This document shows, piece after piece, positions 40,800-49,198 of a stretch of 64,000 nucleotides of DNA. The DNA is taken from contig CANJJD010000002.1 in NCBI GenBank assembly GCA_947474645.1, forward strand, positions 38,745-102,744, in the 5' to 3' direction. The translations under genes were made by a program, and so were the position numbers. The notes beneath the pieces are model-generated. The model did not search any database and was not told the origin of the DNA. It was given only the letters and a program-made list of their open reading frames with translations. The number at the start of each line of letters is the position of its first letter. The stretch's first letter is position 1. The DNA comes from Alphaproteobacteria bacterium. GTDB taxonomy: Bacteria > Pseudomonadota > Alphaproteobacteria > Micropepsales > Micropepsaceae.

Positions 40800-41854
40800 G
40801 CCGTCACCAGCCCTAACCGTTCTGTGCGATACGCGCCCGACAGCACGCGCTCCCACCAGCCCTTGTTGTCCAGATACCAACGCACCGTCTTTTCCAGCCC
40901 GCTTTCGAAATTCTCCTGCGGGGCCCAGCCCAGCTCGTCGCGCAGCTTGGTGGAATCGATGGCGTAGCGCTGGTCATGGCCCGGCCGGTCGGCGACAAAG
41001 GTAATGAGATCGGCATGCGGCCGGTGCGCCGATTTTGGCAGCATCTCGTCCAGCAGGGCGCAGATGCCGCGTACCACATCGATGTTGCGGCGCTCGGCGT
41101 TGCCGCCGATGTTATAGACCTCGCCCACCCTGCCGCGGCCCAGGACGGCGATCAGGGCGCGGGCATGGTCTTCGACATACAGCCAGTCGCGGATGTTCTC
41201 GCCCTTGCCATAGACCGGCATGGACTGGCCGCGCAGGCCCTTGACGATGGTCAGCGGGATCAGTTTTTCGGGAAAATGATAAGGCCCGTAATTGTTGGAG
41301 CAGTTGGTGATCAGCACCGGTAGGTCATAGGTGTGATGCCAGGCGCGCGCCAGATGATCGGCGCCGGCCTTGGAGGCGGCATAGGGCGAGTTGGGCGCAT
41401 AGGCGCTGTCCTCGCGGAACAGGCCGATGGGACCCAGCGAACCGTAAACCTCGTCGGTCGAGACATGATGGAAGCGGAACGCATTCTTGCGCGCGCCGTC
41501 CAGCCCGCGCCAATAGGCCGTGGCGCATTCCAGCAGCACGCCGGTGCCCACCATGTTGGTCTGCACAAAAGCCGCCGGTCCATCAATGGAACGATCAACA
41601 TGGGATTCCGCCGCCAGATGCATGATGGCATCCGGCTTTTCCGTCGCCAGCAGCGCCGCCACGCCGGCCGCATTGCAGATGTCGAGCTGGACAAAACGGT
41701 AGCGCGGATCATCCGCCACAGAGGCCAGCGATTCCAGGTTGCCGGCATAGGTCAGCTTATCCAGGTTCACCACCTGGACGCTTTTGTCCGCCATCAGCGC
41801 ACGCACCACCGCAGACCCGATAAAGCCCGCTCCCCCGGTGACGATGACTTTCAT
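40796..41854 (-). CDS. rmlB: dTDP-glucose 4,6-dehydratase
   Basis: 352 residues. Converts dTDP-glucose to dTDP-4-keto-6-deoxyglucose. Seen: [42 protein letters not shown] (with catalytic Asp/Glu), [20 protein letters not shown] and [16 protein letters not shown] at 41854 chosen at the start of the nucleotide-binding strand; upstream in-frame ATGs (41884, 41908) would add non-conserved residues. Its product is the natural substrate of the 2,3-dehydratase encoded convergently at 38246. Confidence 0.92.
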   Translation of the reverse strand: MKVIVTGGAGFIGSAVVRALMADKSVQVVNLDKLTYAGNLESLASVADDPRYRFVQLDICNAAGVAALLATEKPDAIMHLAAESHVDRSIDGPAAFVQTNMVGTGVLLECATAYWRGLDGARKNAFRFHHVSTDEVYGSLGPIGLFREDSAYAPNSPYAASKAGADHLARAWHHTYDLPVLITNCSNNYGPYHFPEKLIPLTIVKGLRGQSMPVYGKGENIRDWLYVEDHARALIAVLGRGRVGEVYNIGGNAERRNIDVVRGICALLDEMLPKSAHRPHADLITFVADRPGHDQRYAIDSTKLRDELGWAPQENFESGLEKTVRWYLDNKGWWERVLSGAYRTERLGLVTA

Positions 41855-41996
41855 GGAACCACGCTCAAAGAACCGCTGACGCATAGGGGCTTCCGCCGCC
41901 AAACTCAAATTCGGCTTGGCGCCGGACTGGCCGCTAACATCGCACTTTTCACGTTCTGATTCAATGTCTTAGTGGGTTATCCCAAACGGCGGGAGA

Positions 41997-43343
41997 TCAC
42001 CGGCCGCCGCTGGAGGGGAAGCCGGAATCCCCATTGGCGGCATTGCCCCCATGCGTGATGATCTGGGGCACGATGCCGTTATAGGTGGTCGCCCGGCTGG
42101 TGAAGAGCGCCGGGCCCAGGACGCAGCCGGCACAGCCATTGTTGGTCGCGCGGAAGTTGACGAACGGCCCTTCGGCGATCAGCCAGTGCGGCGCCGCGCT
42201 AGCCGTGTTGACCAGCACGTCAATGTCGTTGTTGATAATCGTGTGGCTGAAGCCGCCCACCACGTGGATGACGCTTCGCACGCCCGGCACGACGCCCTCA
42301 ATATGGTTGGCTTCGATGGTCGAGGACCTCGCACCGTCGTAGATGAAGGAATCGTAGGGCTTGTCGTTGTTGCCGGGATACAGCAGCTCGTTGCCCACAA
42401 CCCGGTCCATATTGCCGAAGGTGCCGTGTGCCGCCAGCCGGATCAGGCTGTCGCCGGTATAGGAAATACGGTTCGGTCCGGCACAGCCGATGCACATCAC
42501 GTCGGAGCCTTCCAGCGCGATGCCATGCTTGCCGTTGGTGACGGCGCTCTGGGAAATGTCGCCGTCAAAGCACTTGCTGCATTCGATGCCGATCTGCGCC
42601 CGCGTCTGAAGGTTGCAATAGATTCGTTCGGCATGGGGGTGCATCATGTAATACTGGGATTCCGGCGTGTCCGTGAACCCGCCGGCCACGCTGTTCCAGC
42701 GGATGCAGCCGCCCGGATTGGGATTGTTCGCGGTCAGGATCTCCATGTCGTAGTATTTCGGCGCTTCGATGGTTATGGCGCCGCGGGGCGTGGTGAGATC
42801 GAACACCCAGCCGCCTTTCATGCAGCTGCCATCCACTACGGTGAAACTCGGCGCCGGCGCGCCGGGCGTGCCCATGCCCTGCCCGCGCAGCATCACCCCC
42901 GGCGCCGCGGTCACGCTGGAACAGACTTTGCCTGTCCCGCCGGGCAAGGTGAGATTGGTACGCATCCCCGCCGCCATGGCGAATGCGCGCGTCAACACCG
43001 CTGCATCATCATGCACATTGTCCCACCAGGCGCCGCACATGGTGACGTCCAGCGGGCCCGAAAGCTGGCGCAACCAGCGCCCCTTGCCGCCACTGGCCGC
43101 AAAGAACATGCAGCCATCGGGAGCCGCGGTGCTGGAGGCTTGAAATGTGAACAGCCCGCCACCTTTGTTGATACCGGGATGATAGGAAAGGACCTGAACC
43201 ACGCCGCCGCTCATGCCTTGCAACTCTGCGATGGAAGCCACGGCGGACATCGGCATCGGAGCGCCCAGCACGGCACCGCAGCCCAGAAAGATGCCGGCGG
43301 CGATCGCCAGACAGACAGCAAAGAGGCTCCGAATATTTCTCAT
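41997..43343 (-). CDS. Secreted right-handed beta-helix-type protein (unknown function)
   Basis: 448 residues. A signal peptide is clear: MRNIRSLFAVCLAIAAGIFL followed by a small-residue cleavage region near GAVLGAP. The mature part is rich in Asn, Gly and short beta segments (RISYTGDSLIRLAA, SSTIEANHIEGV, HTIINNDIDVLV), like pectate-lyase/tailspike beta-helices, and has many cysteines (CMFFAAS, CSSV, CIRWN, CNLQT, CSKCFDG, CIGCAG), implying disulfides outside the cytoplasm. It may bind, cleave or display surface polysaccharide; no catalytic residues can be named. The frame extends upstream through the tRNA-Lys gene, which is excluded; start at 43343 has GAGG upstream. Confidence 0.68.
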   Translation of the reverse strand: MRNIRSLFAVCLAIAAGIFLGCGAVLGAPMPMSAVASIAELQGMSGGVVQVLSYHPGINKGGGLFTFQASSTAAPDGCMFFAASGGKGRWLRQLSGPLDVTMCGAWWDNVHDDAAVLTRAFAMAAGMRTNLTLPGGTGKVCSSVTAAPGVMLRGQGMGTPGAPAPSFTVVDGSCMKGGWVFDLTTPRGAITIEAPKYYDMEILTANNPNPGGCIRWNSVAGGFTDTPESQYYMMHPHAERIYCNLQTRAQIGIECSKCFDGDISQSAVTNGKHGIALEGSDVMCIGCAGPNRISYTGDSLIRLAAHGTFGNMDRVVGNELLYPGNNDKPYDSFIYDGARSSTIEANHIEGVVPGVRSVIHVVGGFSHTIINNDIDVLVNTASAAPHWLIAEGPFVNFRATNNGCAGCVLGPALFTSRATTYNGIVPQIITHGGNAANGDSGFPSSGGR

Positions 43344-43390
43344 CTGATCCTCGTTGGAATGGCGGCGGCTATTTCGTCCGCGAATTGAAA

Positions 43391-43465
43391 TGGTGAGCCC
43401 AGATGGGGTCGAACCATCGGCCCTCTGATTAAAAGTCAGATGCTCTACCGCTGAGCTATGGGCTC
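43391..43465 (-). tRNA. tRNA-Lys (anticodon TTT)
   Basis: 75 bases on the minus strand with encoded CCA. Acceptor stem GAGCCCA pairs perfectly with TGGGCTC; D-arm GCTC/GAGC; anticodon stem TCTGA/TCAGA with loop CTTTTAA (anticodon TTT); T-arm GATGG/CCATC with loop TTCGACC. A promoter lies just upstream. It sits 48 bases before the start of the secreted beta-helix gene on the same strand. Confidence 0.96.
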
Positions 43466-43480
43466 TCACCAAGGCGCCGG

Positions 43481-43509
43481 ACCATATGAGGCCAGACCCA
43501 AGGGGTCAA
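43481..43509 (-). promoter_or_regulatory. Sigma-70-type promoter for tRNA-Lys
   Basis: On the minus strand TTGACC (43504-43509) and TATGGT (43481-43486) are separated by 17 bases, ideal for a housekeeping promoter. The start of transcription would fall about eight bases before the mature tRNA 5' end. It may also drive the downstream secreted protein gene. Confidence 0.65.
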
Positions 43510-43862
43510 TGAGATTGCCAAGCAAAACCAGCGTTTCCCGCAGGTTTTGAAGACAATGCGCGTGATATGGGCGCCAATTTGAGCAGCGGCATCGGGCCCG
43601 ATTTTCGCGAGCCTCGGCACCAGGATGAAGACAATCGTCAACGACGCTTGAAACGTGCCAGCGCGCAATCGGGCGGCATGGACGGCGCAAATCTGCGCAG
43701 GTCCCGCCCGACGAAGCGGCGCTTGCTGCCCTGCGGCAAAAGCTTCTTTGGCAACGAAGTTCCGCCCCATTTTCCGAACAAAACCAATATGTTATTCGCC
43801 CCGTCCGGCATTTGGCATCTGGAAAACCGCCTGCTATATAGCCCCATCGCATCGAGGGTTTT
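43510..43862. other. Intergenic region between tRNA-Lys promoter and PhyH gene
   Basis: No convincing gene is seen. Both strands have open frames of about 100 codons, but they are basic, of low complexity and without recognisable motifs or ribosome-binding sites. A TATATA-like sequence at 43834-43839 could be a -10 element for the plus-strand PhyH gene that starts at 43863. No tRNA fragment or direct repeat marking an attachment site was noticed. Confidence 0.4.
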
Positions 43863-44753
43863 ATGACGGACTACGCCCAGCATTACGCCGACCAAGGATA
43901 TGTCGTCTTCGAGGACCTGATCCCGGAAAACTTCATCGACTCCGTGCTGGAAGAACTCGCCCGCGCCAAGGCCAGCCGGCGCTTTGTCTATTATTCCCAG
44001 AGCGTTCATCGCTGGATTTCGCCCCGGATTTCGGAAGGCGGCTTCCTGGTGGATTCGTTCGAGAACCCCACCTGGCATATCAATCTGCCGGCGCTGCGCA
44101 AGGCGGCGATGCGCATCCTGTTTCATCCCAAGGTTTCCGATGCCCTCACGGATATAACGGGGACCACCCATTTCGTCTCGTGGCAGGACATGCTGTTCGA
44201 CCGTTCCATCGGCACGATCGATCACCAGGACAGTTGGTATCTGGACACCATGCCCCATGGCCGCCTCATCGCCGGATGGTTCGCGCTGGAGGATATCCAT
44301 CCGGACTCCGGTCCGTTCTTTGTCTATCCCGGCTCGCACAAGCTTCCCCGGGTTTCGGAAAAGGAATTTCCGGATCACAAGGATTTCCTGGCGCAGATCA
44401 AACGCATTCGTGACGAAAGCGGCATCCAGAAAAAAAGCATGCCGTTGCGCAAGGGCTCGGTGCTGTTCTGGCATCCCAACACGATTCATGGCGCCGATTC
44501 GGTGATCGACGAGCAGTATTCCCGCAAGTCGCTGACTTCCCACTATTTCCCGGTCGGAACGCTGCGCAAGGACAATCCGGATCTGTCGGACGACCTGCGC
44601 CGGCTGAAGCCCACCGAAAATGCGCGCATGTTCCGCATCCCCATGCCCGAACTGAGCTGGGTGATGAAAGGCCATGTCCATTACTGGAAGGACCGGCTGC
44701 TTCGCGATCGCGACCCGATCATGAACATGAACCGGGAAGCGAACCAGATTTGA
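43863..44753 (+). CDS. Phytanoyl-CoA dioxygenase (PhyH) family protein
   Basis: 296 residues. Iron ligands HxD appear in GTIDHQDSWYLD (near residue 120), the distal His in HPNTIHGADS, and the 2-oxoglutarate Arg in SRKSLTSHYFP, all in the spacing expected for PhyH oxygenases; FFVYPGSHK is a further family segment. Substrate unknown; a glycan or lipid hydroxylation is inferred from context. Separate from the PhyH gene at 21657 and not closely similar. Followed 42 bases later by a GT2 gene. Confidence 0.8.
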   Translation: MTDYAQHYADQGYVVFEDLIPENFIDSVLEELARAKASRRFVYYSQSVHRWISPRISEGGFLVDSFENPTWHINLPALRKAAMRILFHPKVSDALTDITGTTHFVSWQDMLFDRSIGTIDHQDSWYLDTMPHGRLIAGWFALEDIHPDSGPFFVYPGSHKLPRVSEKEFPDHKDFLAQIKRIRDESGIQKKSMPLRKGSVLFWHPNTIHGADSVIDEQYSRKSLTSHYFPVGTLRKDNPDLSDDLRRLKPTENARMFRIPMPELSWVMKGHVHYWKDRLLRDRDPIMNMNREANQI

Positions 44754-44795
44754 CGGCCGGGAGCCCGGCGTCCTCGCCATTGATGGAGCGCGACC

Positions 44796-45638
44796 GTGGC
44801 TGAGGCGCCGGACGATATTCTGGTGACGGTCATCACCCCGACCTACAACCAGGCCAAGTATATCGCCGCCTGCATTGAATCGGTGCTGGGGCAAAGCCAC
44901 CGCAACATCGAGTATCTGATCTTCGACGCCTGCTCCAATGACGGCACCGAGGCCATTGTTGGAAAATATCTGGGCGATAGGCGAATCCGCTATGTGCGCG
45001 AACGCGACAACGGACAGGCCAGCGCCATCAACAAGGGCTTTGCCCAGGCGCGCGGCGACATCGTCTGTTGGTTGAACTCGGATGACTTTTTCTTCGACGG
45101 CCAGGTGCTGGGCAAGGTGTGCCGGGTTTTTGCATCGCGGCCCGACGTGGACGTGATTACCGGGGACGGCTATCTGGCGGCGGAAGACGGATCGCTGGAT
45201 TCCCCCCTGGTCGCGGCCGATCCCGCCACGCTCAGCGCCAAGGGCATGGCGACGTCCTATTACATCATGCAGCCGGCCACCTTCTGGCGGCGCAGCGACC
45301 TGAGGCTGGACGAAAGTTTCATCTTCGCCTTCGACTGGAAATTCTTCGCCCAGATGTTCCGCGACTGCCGCCCGGTCTACTACCTGCATGAATATCTGGC
45401 GGTTTATCGCCCGCATGAGGCGTCCAAGACCACCCAGGACAATGCGCGGCGCAAGTATGAGGGCTGGCAAGTCCTGAAATTCGCCGGCGCCTCGCGCCTG
45501 CAGGCGGGCTGGGCCTATTTCATCTATGCCCTTTACAACGCGTCGGAACGATCCAGCCTGCCGCTGCTGAAAAGGGGCGCGCATTTCATCAACCGAGTGA
45601 TGCGCGTCCTGTCCGGCGGGCGGATTTTTTCGACCTAG
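44796..45638 (+). CDS. Glycosyltransferase family 2
   Basis: 280 residues. GT-A motifs: VTVITPTYNQAKYIAACIESVLGQSH, LIFDACSNDGTEAIV, NGQASAINKGFAQARGDIVCWLNSDDFFF (DxD-type NSDD), then PATFWRR. A GT2 enzyme adding one sugar to a lipid-linked glycan at the cytoplasmic face. GTG start at 44796 with GGAGCG upstream. Its end overlaps the convergent FkbM gene by four bases. Confidence 0.85.
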   Translation: MAEAPDDILVTVITPTYNQAKYIAACIESVLGQSHRNIEYLIFDACSNDGTEAIVGKYLGDRRIRYVRERDNGQASAINKGFAQARGDIVCWLNSDDFFFDGQVLGKVCRVFASRPDVDVITGDGYLAAEDGSLDSPLVAADPATLSAKGMATSYYIMQPATFWRRSDLRLDESFIFAFDWKFFAQMFRDCRPVYYLHEYLAVYRPHEASKTTQDNARRKYEGWQVLKFAGASRLQAGWAYFIYALYNASERSSLPLLKRGAHFINRVMRVLSGGRIFST

Positions 45639-46366
45639 CGCCGCAGGAACAGCACGTCCACCTGCATCAGGTGATGGCTGCCATGATGAATGAAAGCCGG
45701 ACGCTGATCCACGGGGTCGTAGCCCAGGCCGCGCATGTAAGACAGCAAGTCTTCGATCAGTTCTGCGCCCTGATAGAGCGGCACCAGCGAGCATTCCAAC
45801 TGTATCAGCGGAATGCGGTCCAGTGAGGCGCGTGCGCCCTCCATCACTTTCTTCTCATATCCCTGGGTGTCGATTTTGAGGAATGCGTTCGCGCCGGCGG
45901 GGCAAAGCTGGCCAAACAGGTCATCCAGCCGCCGGATCGCCGCTCTGTTTTCGCCGGTATAGGCGCTGTCGGGATCGGCTTCGATATGCGCGGACTCCAT
46001 CGCCAGGAAGGAGCTGCTCAGGGAATTGGCCGAGATATGAATGGATCGCTCCTCTTCGCGATCGCCCAGGCCGACATTGATCGCCGTCCAGTTTGCGTCG
46101 TGCGACGCGGCAGCAGCCAGCCGCTTATAAACCTCTGCCAAAGGCTCAAAGGAAACGATCTGGCCGGAAAATCCCAGCTCGCGCAGCTCGCGCGCAAAAT
46201 TGCCCTCATTGGCGCCGACATCCAGAACCACCGAAATGCCGCAGCGTTCCAGAAAGTTGTTCGTCCGCCAACGGACATTGTGATCGTCATACTGGACGAA
46301 ATCATAACCCAACTGGTTGGCTGTGCGCCGGATCGCGGCCTTGATGGCATGTGTGATACGGCTCAT
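45635..46366 (-). CDS. FkbM family methyltransferase
   Basis: 243 residues. SAM loop VVLDVGANEGNFARELRELG, VSFEPLAEVYKRL, FLKIDTQGYEKKVMEGA (the D-QGYE motif of FkbM enzymes) and IQLECSLVPLYQG define the family. It is more typical FkbM in sequence than the pair at 3263 and 14681 and not their close paralogue. Likely O-methylates a glycan residue. Downstream of the large membrane protein on the same strand direction is absent; it is a single-gene unit by spacing (98 bases to its right). Confidence 0.8.
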   Translation of the reverse strand: MSRITHAIKAAIRRTANQLGYDFVQYDDHNVRWRTNNFLERCGISVVLDVGANEGNFARELRELGFSGQIVSFEPLAEVYKRLAAAASHDANWTAINVGLGDREEERSIHISANSLSSSFLAMESAHIEADPDSAYTGENRAAIRRLDDLFGQLCPAGANAFLKIDTQGYEKKVMEGARASLDRIPLIQLECSLVPLYQGAELIEDLLSYMRGLGYDPVDQRPAFIHHGSHHLMQVDVLFLRR

Positions 46367-46464
46367 GGCCAGTCCGAATATTTGGAAAAAGATGGGACGG
46401 CGGATGCCGAAACGGGGGCGAACATAGCGAGATGCTTTCGCTTTGTCACGTTACGGCCGCCGCG

Positions 46465-48618
46465 TCATGGTGCGCATGACACGACGGAATTCTTTGATAG
46501 GTCCGTATAGGACACAAGGCGATAGATTTTGCGGGCGTCCAGGGGCTTGGCCAACGCGCAGAGCTGGGCCGGTGTGAAGACCGCTGCGCGGTGCTGGTCC
46601 TGATATTTACCGAAGCCGTACCAGACGATCCCGTCGGGACTGCATTCTTTCTGGATGACGGCCGGCGGCACGGAACGTATCTCCAAAATACCGGTGGTCG
46701 CCGGAACCATCAGATGCGGATACATGCACCATTTGACCGGCGAGACAGGCTGGAAAAACCGCCAGACCTCGTTGGCCTCCGGCGCGATGGCGACGGCCAG
46801 ATGCCCATCGGCCGCACGGGCCTGCAGCGCCAGATCACGCTGGAGCTTGGCGACCGGAAATTGATCGAGCTTGTCCTGCAGATCGGTGAACGGCTTGCCG
46901 GTTTGCGCCAGCGACGCGCGAATGCCGCGCCTTGCGCCCACCGATTCTCCGAACTTCGCGCCGCCGGAGGTGCTGCGATAAAGCTCGGTGACCGCGCCGA
47001 CCAGGCTTTCGGCAGGATGAAACGCAAACAGCATCGTCGCCCGGACAAGGAACACAACCAGAAAAAAGCTCACCCCCAACTTCACCAGCCTGTGGGTGAG
47101 AAGGATATGGAAGGTCTCGCCCATCGCCATGGGCAGGATCAGCAGTGAAATCGAACACAGCACCGCCGAAAAATCCCAGATATTGTCCCCGATCGGCATG
47201 GTGAAGAGCACGAACAGCAAGCCCAGCAACATCAGGAAGATCATCTGCGCATTCACGTCCGCGCGCGCAAAATAGCGCAGCGGTTTGGCGATGCCGCGGC
47301 CGCGCGCAATCCAGGACGGCAACGCCAGCGCCAGGTCCTGCCCGGGCGCGGCATCGATTTTCAGGGACGCTGCGCCACCGGCCATCGACAGGTCCGCGCG
47401 CGGCCTGAACAGATAGACCAGCACCAGAAATGCCGGAAGAAAATAATGCAGCGCGACGCCGCGTGAGAAATACACAAAATAAGAGCCGACCAGAATGACA
47501 AGGCTGGTGCCCGTCATCACCAGCTCCTTGGGGATCAGGACAAATTCGGCAAACAGCGCCACACCTACTATCGTCGCGGCAAGAAAGGCCGCAACAGCCG
47601 GTTTGGCGCGGTAATTCCACAATAGCAAAAACAGCGCGATCACCCCGAAGTAACCCACCGAGGCCTTGGCCAGGGCCACGGGAAAGACGCCCAGGCAAAG
47701 CAGCAGGATGGCAACCAGTGACTTGCGATCGGTGGAAGCGCCCGCCCGCAACATAAAAATCGCCAGCGGGAGCCAAGCCGTGAACAACACGATACCCAGG
47801 ACATAGCTTTCCGTCTCAAAGCCATAGGCCAGGATGGCCGCGACCCAGGCATAGGCAAAACGCCAGGCTGCGGCGTGTTCGCCATAGGCACGGAACAGAA
47901 GCCCGCCGGCGCATACCAGGCACCAGACAAGCTGTATCTTCAGCGCCAGCGCGCTCCACAAGCCGTAGCTAAGCGGAATCGCGGTGCCGGTGATCGAGGC
48001 CGTGCCCGCCGCCACCATGTGAAAAAGAAAGTGATAGTGCTGAAACACCAGGCCATCGCCGCCGATCGACGGCGTCCAGTGGCGCGCAATCATCTGCATG
48101 ATGGCCGTATGCCAATAGGCGTCAGAGGGCGCGACACCCAAGGTCAAAGCCTCTGGCATGAACAAGCGGATGGCGCCGCCCAACATCACGACCAGGGCGG
48201 CCGAGATGATCGTCATCGCCGCCAGCACAAAGAGCTTGCGGCCACCAATGCGCAACCGACTCATGCAGGCGACGAAGCAATAGAGCAGAATTCCCGCCGC
48301 CATCACCAGCGCGAAGCCGCCGGTCACCAGACCCAGCAGCGGAAACATGACACCGCCGAACAGGCTGATCAAAACGGCAAGTGCGCCATTCAGATTGCTG
48401 GTGCCGAACTTGCCCACGGCCCATGCGGACAGCCATACCGGCAGCAGCGCCAGCGCGAGCATGCCGGCATATTGAACAAGGCTGCCTTCCAGTCCGCCCC
48501 GCAGCACAAAAATTCCGGCGTAGGAAAGCACGGCCGCGAGGCTCGCTATGATCGCGGCTTCCCGCAATTGCGAGGCCAAATCGCCGCCTTGAATGGTGTC
48601 CTGGCCGGAGCGCCCCAT
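46465..48618 (-). CDS. Large polytopic membrane protein, possibly GT-C glycosyltransferase
   Basis: 717 residues with about 13 predicted membrane segments and a soluble C-terminal region of about 170 residues. A loop after the fifth hydrophobic segment reads LGVAPSDAYWHTAIMQMIARHW and then HYHFLFHM, an Asp/His-rich pattern suggestive of the first extracytoplasmic loop of GT-C enzymes, but no family could be named. Its neighbours include a divergent GtrA/GtrB-type pair that would supply a polyprenyl-phosphate sugar to such an enzyme. Start ATG at 48618 accepted with a weak AGG upstream. Confidence 0.55.
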   Translation of the reverse strand: MGRSGQDTIQGGDLASQLREAAIIASLAAVLSYAGIFVLRGGLEGSLVQYAGMLALALLPVWLSAWAVGKFGTSNLNGALAVLISLFGGVMFPLLGLVTGGFALVMAAGILLYCFVACMSRLRIGGRKLFVLAAMTIISAALVVMLGGAIRLFMPEALTLGVAPSDAYWHTAIMQMIARHWTPSIGGDGLVFQHYHFLFHMVAAGTASITGTAIPLSYGLWSALALKIQLVWCLVCAGGLLFRAYGEHAAAWRFAYAWVAAILAYGFETESYVLGIVLFTAWLPLAIFMLRAGASTDRKSLVAILLLCLGVFPVALAKASVGYFGVIALFLLLWNYRAKPAVAAFLAATIVGVALFAEFVLIPKELVMTGTSLVILVGSYFVYFSRGVALHYFLPAFLVLVYLFRPRADLSMAGGAASLKIDAAPGQDLALALPSWIARGRGIAKPLRYFARADVNAQMIFLMLLGLLFVLFTMPIGDNIWDFSAVLCSISLLILPMAMGETFHILLTHRLVKLGVSFFLVVFLVRATMLFAFHPAESLVGAVTELYRSTSGGAKFGESVGARRGIRASLAQTGKPFTDLQDKLDQFPVAKLQRDLALQARAADGHLAVAIAPEANEVWRFFQPVSPVKWCMYPHLMVPATTGILEIRSVPPAVIQKECSPDGIVWYGFGKYQDQHRAAVFTPAQLCALAKPLDARKIYRLVSYTDLSKNSVVSCAP

Positions 48619-48678
48619 GGTCCCTGCTAAGTCCGCGTTCTGCCACGCAAATATAGGCAGAAATCGCTATTTAATATA

Positions 48679-48697
48679 GCTTACAATCTGTGTAAGC
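48679..48697. promoter_or_regulatory. Inverted repeat in divergent promoter region
   Basis: GCTTACA (48679-48685), spacer ATCTG, TGTAAGC (48691-48697): perfect seven-base arms in an AT-rich stretch between the divergent membrane protein and gtrA-like genes. TATTTAATAT lies directly beside it and could form -10 elements. Likely an operator; the binding protein is unknown. Confidence 0.4.
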
Positions 48698-48799
48698 AGT
48701 ACCCCAACCACAGCGCATCCGGCTAATGCATAATTTCCAGAAATTCAACCCGGCCTTTAGCCGATTCCCGGACCGCGCATCGTTGCCGGCGACGCGCCC

Positions 48800-49198
48800 G
48801 TGAGCGCGCTGAGAATAACCGCCGGACGGATGCGCGATCACCAGATGCTGCGGTTCCTGGCCGTGGGCGCGCTCAACACCCTGTTCGGCTATGTCATGTT
48901 CAGCCTTCTGGTGCTGGCGGGCGTCGTGCCCGGACTGGCACTGTTCGTCGGCACGCTGGTGGGCCTGTTGTTCAACTATTTCACCACCGGACGGCTGGTC
49001 TTCGCCGCCAGGGGGCTTGGCCGCCTGCCCTGGTTCGTCGCCGTCTATGGCTTGACCTTCCTGGTCAACCTGTGGAGCCTGCGCGCCCTGATCGCGACCG
49101 GATTGTCTCCGCTGCTGGCACAGGCGATAGTGCTGCCCCCGGTCATCCTCCTGACCTTCCTGCTCAACAAACTCCTCGTGTTCCGCGGCGCGACATGA
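48800..49198 (+). CDS. gtrA: GtrA family protein (small membrane flippase-type)
   Basis: 132 residues with four hydrophobic segments: FLAVGALNTLFGYVMF, VGTLVGLLFNYFTTGRLVF, WFVAVYGLTFLVNLWSL and PPVILLTFLLNKLLVFRG, the standard GtrA pattern including the NY-x-TTGRLVF and LNKLLVF motifs. GtrA proteins are thought to flip polyprenyl-phosphate-linked sugars across the inner membrane. GTG start at 48800; overlaps the GtrB-type gene by four bases (ATGA). Confidence 0.85.
   Translation: MSALRITAGRMRDHQMLRFLAVGALNTLFGYVMFSLLVLAGVVPGLALFVGTLVGLLFNYFTTGRLVFAARGLGRLPWFVAVYGLTFLVNLWSLRALIATGLSPLLAQAIVLPPVILLTFLLNKLLVFRGAT

Noticed and set aside
41855..41996. Possible GAAC/GTTC motif upstream of rmlB
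   Set aside because: ACGTTCTGATTCAATG near 41951 resembles part of the motif but lacks the paired half-sites and the spacing seen before the regulators.
43344..43472. N-terminal extension of the secreted beta-helix protein
   Set aside because: The extension is translation of the tRNA-Lys gene (RAHSSAVEHLTFNQRADGS pattern); the real start is the signal peptide Met at 43343.
43638..45794. 718-codon minus-strand open frame opposite the PhyH and GT2 genes
   Set aside because: It is antisense to two genes with clear family motifs, its translation has no recognisable domain, and long antisense frames are expected in GC-rich coding DNA.
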